Source of the DNA: Brugia malayi
Taxonomy: Eukaryota > Nematoda > Chromadorea > Rhabditida > Onchocercidae
Direction of reading: 5' to 3'
Length of the DNA stretch: 64,000 nt
Assembly (NCBI RefSeq): GCF_000002995.4
Contig: NW_025062479.1
Span: 1,313,221 to 1,377,220 of the forward strand
The position numbers were made by a program, and so were the translations under genes. This document shows, piece by piece, positions 60,309 through 64,000 of this stretch (the stretch's first letter is position 1; every line of letters begins with the position of its first letter). A model generated the notes under the pieces. The model was given only the letters and a program-made list of their open reading frames with translations. It had not been told where the DNA came from and did not search any database.

Positions 60309-63300
60309 TTAAGTCCTAACAGCTTTTCTATCCATAATTTCAAAAAATCTCATCAATATAACTATGAATCAAAATTTATAATGTTATTAAGAATTTGTTA
60401 GTCAAATTTAGTGATGTTAACAATGATGATATTATAATTATGATAATTTAACTTACTAAAATAATCGGCCAATTCCAGTTATGTGAAAAATTCTAAAGAA
60501 TTTCACTGATATAACTAATTTGAAAAGAAAAAAAAATCATTCATAGGTAGCTTACAGTAATGCTTGATCAATTTGCTTGTCGAATAAACCATCAAGTGGT
60601 TCTGGATCCTTTCGTTCAATGCGATATTCGTGTTGTATCTTACATCGATAATGGTAATATGCTCCCTCAGAATTGATAATAATCACTTTATCAGCATTCA
60701 AAATTGACACAGTGATATAATCCAGAAGGTTGCGCTCAATTTCAGTTATATCCCAAACATCCAACTGGAAATTCATTTTTGCTACTTTTTAAAATAATAG
60801 TTCAAATATCTTATTGTTAAATTGATTTAATTAGACTTATGAATAAGTTATATATTTTATCAAACGTGCATTTACGTTTAAAAAAATATTGTCAATAAAT
60901 TTAAAAAATACACGACTCACATGGACATCGAAATTAAATACGTTGCGCAAATATTCCGCAAAGAATAAAACACATTTATCATGTAATAAACTATCATGCG
61001 AATAAATTAGTAAAATATTAAGTCGTGCTAAAAATAAATTATTAAATTAATGCTTTTTTTTTTGAAGAGTTTATTTGAGGTTTCTAGAAATTTCATAATT
61101 AAACGAATATATATATTTTTTTAATTTCCAAGAAATCTTAGTGTTAAATTGTTCAATAAAATACATAATAGATATCCAAGAGAGGAAAAAGAAAAATTTT
61201 GAAGTTTAAAAGGAAATCAAACCAATACGAATTAAAGGTGTATGAATATTGGATGATATTGGCAGGGTTGTTGAATGTGGTCGATCTGTTACAAATCGTA
61301 TTCGTATTGCTTTATTAGCTAATCGACGGCGAACGTGATATAAGTATAAAACATAAAGTAGAAAAAATATCATCAAACTTATAATCAAAAGCATTGATAC
61401 CAATATTATTGTCCTGTAATGAAATTAAATTTGAAAGTTTAGAAACAAAAAATTATCAAAAATAAACTTTAATTCAACACCAAAAATTTTACGCATAACG
61501 ACAAACGACTGTGCAAATACTAAATTGCGTCAAGAAAATCGCACCCAAGAAATGAATATACTTGCTAAGTATCATCATTTCAATTTGTTATGACGAAGTG
61601 ATCTGCGAGAATAAATTAAAAGTTTGAAATAATTTTCCAGATTGAAGTAAAGTGAAAGAGGTAAGATGTCTAATTAGATGATTCATATTGAAATTAAAAT
61701 TTCCATGGATTTCATTAATACAACAAGGAATGTCTATTAATCAAAAAGAATTTAATTTCAATAGATAACTTCATCAAGAAGGTAATTTAAATGAAATAAT
61801 TGGAAAAGAAGTTAATATCACTAGTTTGCATAAGGAAACTAATGATGAACAGTATATAATTTTGTGATATTACTCTTAACCAGAAAGTAATTTGGTAATA
61901 TGAAATAAAAGTTACAAATTTATTTTTTACATTTTAGTTGTGAAAAAGATTTCAATATTTACCATATATATCCGGAAGCACTCTGTTTAGCACGAAAAAT
62001 TAAAGTAGCATTTTGTTCCAATCCTGGTACAATAATCAATGGTTTTTTCACTCCTGAAATTACGATTAAAACTTTCCGTAGATTTCAAAAGCCTTTTCTT
62101 ATATGAAATTTTATAAGTTAATTGTAAGAAAATGAGAAAACTTAATTCAAAAATTCGTGTTTAAATTTAATTAAACAAAATTCCTTTTTTTTTTTCTTAA
62201 CAGATTAAAATTCTAATATTATAGAAAGATGAAAATTCATTCACATTTGGAACATTTAAAAAGTAATCCAATCAACAATAGTTTTCCTTTCATTAATTTC
62301 AATAATATCATAAATTAGGCTTACTTTGAATTCGAACTTTATGCCAATCGGCAGCAATACAGGAACATACCATTCGATTATCAAACGGACTAGTGCTTAA
62401 TACCGGACAAAGACAACGACCATCACGAGAACGCTCGATCGGTATAACAGATGGCATGAAATATTGATCAACCTGAAGAAGGTAACATTTTATTTTATTT
62501 ATTTATTAGTTTTATTTCTTGTAAACAAATGAAAAGTACAGGGCAAACGGTTTCTTATTCAGTACATTCCAGTAAAAACGGTTTTCTGTGCCAAAAAGAA
62601 GTAGGATGAGTGGATATATATATGTGTGTATGGGTGTGTACAGTAATCGATTTGACTTCAAAACTTAAAATGATAAAATTTGTGATAAAAATTTTTACTT
62701 AATATTATAATATTAGCGTAAATGCTATAGTGGAAGAAAATTTACTGACATGACAAGTAGCTTTCAAAAAAAAAAATCAAAAATTTTCAAAATTTGTATC
62801 AGTTGAAAGAAAAAATTTTTAATTATTTATTTACTAAAAGAAAAAGAACTATTGATGCTTAATTTAATTATCTAAAATACAGAAAATTCTTTTTTTTTTT
62901 CTTTTTTTAAATGGTACCTCTAAATCGGTAAAATTATACTGGCCAAAAAGGATAGTTTGATTACCAAAGTATTCCATATACATCAATTCAACTGGTACCA
63001 CTGCACTATGAAGTAACTCTAGGCCACTTTCATCCTTCAATCGTACTTCATAACCTTCGAAACAGTAATGAGGTGGTGCGCCAACAAATTCAACTTGAAT
63101 TGTCCGTGCTAATGGATGCACTAAAATACGTCGAAATCCGCCAGTCCATCGTGATGCTTGCAAATTTGCTAAACGAAATTTATTATTAATTTTAAAAATT
63201 CATAGATGTAAATATCAAAAGAAAAAATCCATTGAAAGTGTGAAAAGTAATGATTTTTTTTTGTCGAAAAAATGTTTTTCATTTAAACACTTACTCGCAT

Positions 63301-63980
63301 CAACTTGTGTAATTCTTATTTGATTAAAATTTGAAAAAAATTGAGTGCTAGATTAAGTTGGAACAAATTGAGTATATGATTAAACTTTCAAAAAAAAAAA
63401 TAAATAAATTACATGTTCGTTTACAATCGTGTTCAGTTATTGTATCATTGTAATAATCTAAAAAAAAGAAAAGAAAAACAACTAAGATTAAAATTATATA
63501 AAATGTGATTAGATAAATTTCTAAAGTTTAATCGTAAATTTCATTTCTAAATTTGGACATAAAGATTTCTTATTCATCCACCGCATCAAATTTTTCCAAG
63601 ATAAATTTCTAAAAAAGAAAAAAAAAATTATCCCTGATTTTGATTACTGAACTATTTTACTAAATTGATTTTGTTAATTATAATTTCTTTAAAACTCTCA
63701 TACCTAATTTCAGTATTTCTTCTCGAAATATTGCTTCATTGCTATCGGTTTTTCTTCTTTTTTTTTACACCAGTTGAATGCTCAGAAAATTTCTTTAAAA
63801 AAATAAAAGAAAAATACAAACAAACAAATAAACAAATGAATATTTACCGGGATGATGAGGCATCAGAACATGCTTTCGAAGAATTCTTGTATGATCTTTT
63901 CTCTTCGATAAACTTATCAATTTAATATCATAAGTTTCGTTAAATTCAAATAAACTTTCGGAAGCAAAATGAAATCGAGG
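59517..63980 (-). CDS. Interleukin-17-receptor-like protein with SEFIR domain, 3' part
   Basis: Nine exons join in phase: 63848-63980, 63413-63457, 62918-63168, 62325-62472, 61963-62053, 61223-61413, 60921-61027, 60556-60764, 59517-60168 (TAA at 59517-59519). They give about 608 residues; the 5' exons with the signal peptide lie beyond 64000. The ectodomain has NQT, NFT and NAT sites and a CLCP...CSC cysteine cluster. The membrane helix is TIILVSMLLIISLMIFFLLY with a basic stop-transfer RRRLANK. The cytoplasmic SEFIR domain runs from LNILLIYSHDS through LDVWDITEIERNLLDYI to ADKVIIINSEGAYYHY, matching its strand-helix order. A long acidic Ser/Asn-rich tail follows. SEFIR receptors signal by SEFIR-SEFIR contact with Act1-type adaptors; C. 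elegans has ILCR-1 and ILCR-2. Which of these this matches cannot be settled here. Confidence 0.88.
60268..60306. repeat. T run of about 39 bases
   Basis: The longest mononucleotide run in the window, inside the last intron of the SEFIR receptor gene. Its length is likely to vary or be misassembled. Confidence 0.95.
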
Positions 63981-64000
63981 CTAAAAATAAATTAATAACT

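Noticed and set aside
1..64000. CRISPR arrays, bacterial operons, rRNA or intact tRNA genes
   Set aside because: None seen; tandem arrays are simple satellites and the only bacterial sequence is the decayed rnj/ftsY segment.

Overview
The window is AT-rich eukaryotic DNA. Its genes are broken into many short exons separated by mostly 50-900 bp introns with TTTCAG/TTTTAG acceptors, and long poly(A)/poly(T) runs are common. Gene content and splice style point to a nematode. Degraded Wolbachia-type gene pieces near 52 kb make a filarial nematode (Onchocercidae) the best guess; this is inference, and such pieces do not prove that the worm now carries Wolbachia.

Layout. 1-11.6 kb: no gene seen; simple repeats, a GAATG satellite beside a perfect palindrome, and a 120-bp duplication. 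11.6-17.7 kb (minus): an unrecognised gene of which four phase-compatible exons and one long alternative exon can be read. 17.75-22.06 kb: nothing convincing. 22.06-23.97 kb (plus): a four-exon globin. 25.36-45.65 kb (minus): a complete MASK/ANKHD1-type gene; 51 coding exons give about 2,428 residues with two ankyrin blocks, a KH domain and a low-complexity tail. One intron carries a dead mariner element. 45.85-46.07 kb (plus): a possible small gene head-to-head with mask. 49.27-50.73 kb (minus): a five-exon gene for a small secretory-pathway protein with one C-terminal membrane segment. 50.93-51.40 kb (plus): a two-exon C2H2 zinc-finger gene divergent from it. 51.5-52.7 kb (minus): decayed bacterial rnj (RNase J) and ftsY fragments. 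53.2 kb: a possible tRNA-derived SINE fragment. 53.3-59.5 kb: mostly empty. 59.52-63.98 kb (minus, running off the right edge): the last nine exons of an interleukin-17-receptor-like gene with ectodomain, membrane helix and SEFIR domain.

How the parts relate. These are independent nuclear genes, not a pathway cluster. MASK is an intracellular ankyrin/KH scaffold, the SEFIR protein a cell-surface receptor, the globin a haem protein and the zinc-finger protein a likely DNA binder. Exon borders were set by hand from splice sites, reading phase and similarity to remembered families; nothing was searched or aligned by computer. The points most worth checking are the Wolbachia-type fragments, the open second frame at the globin C-terminus (a possible membrane anchor), the orphan membrane protein, and a set of short perfect palindromes.
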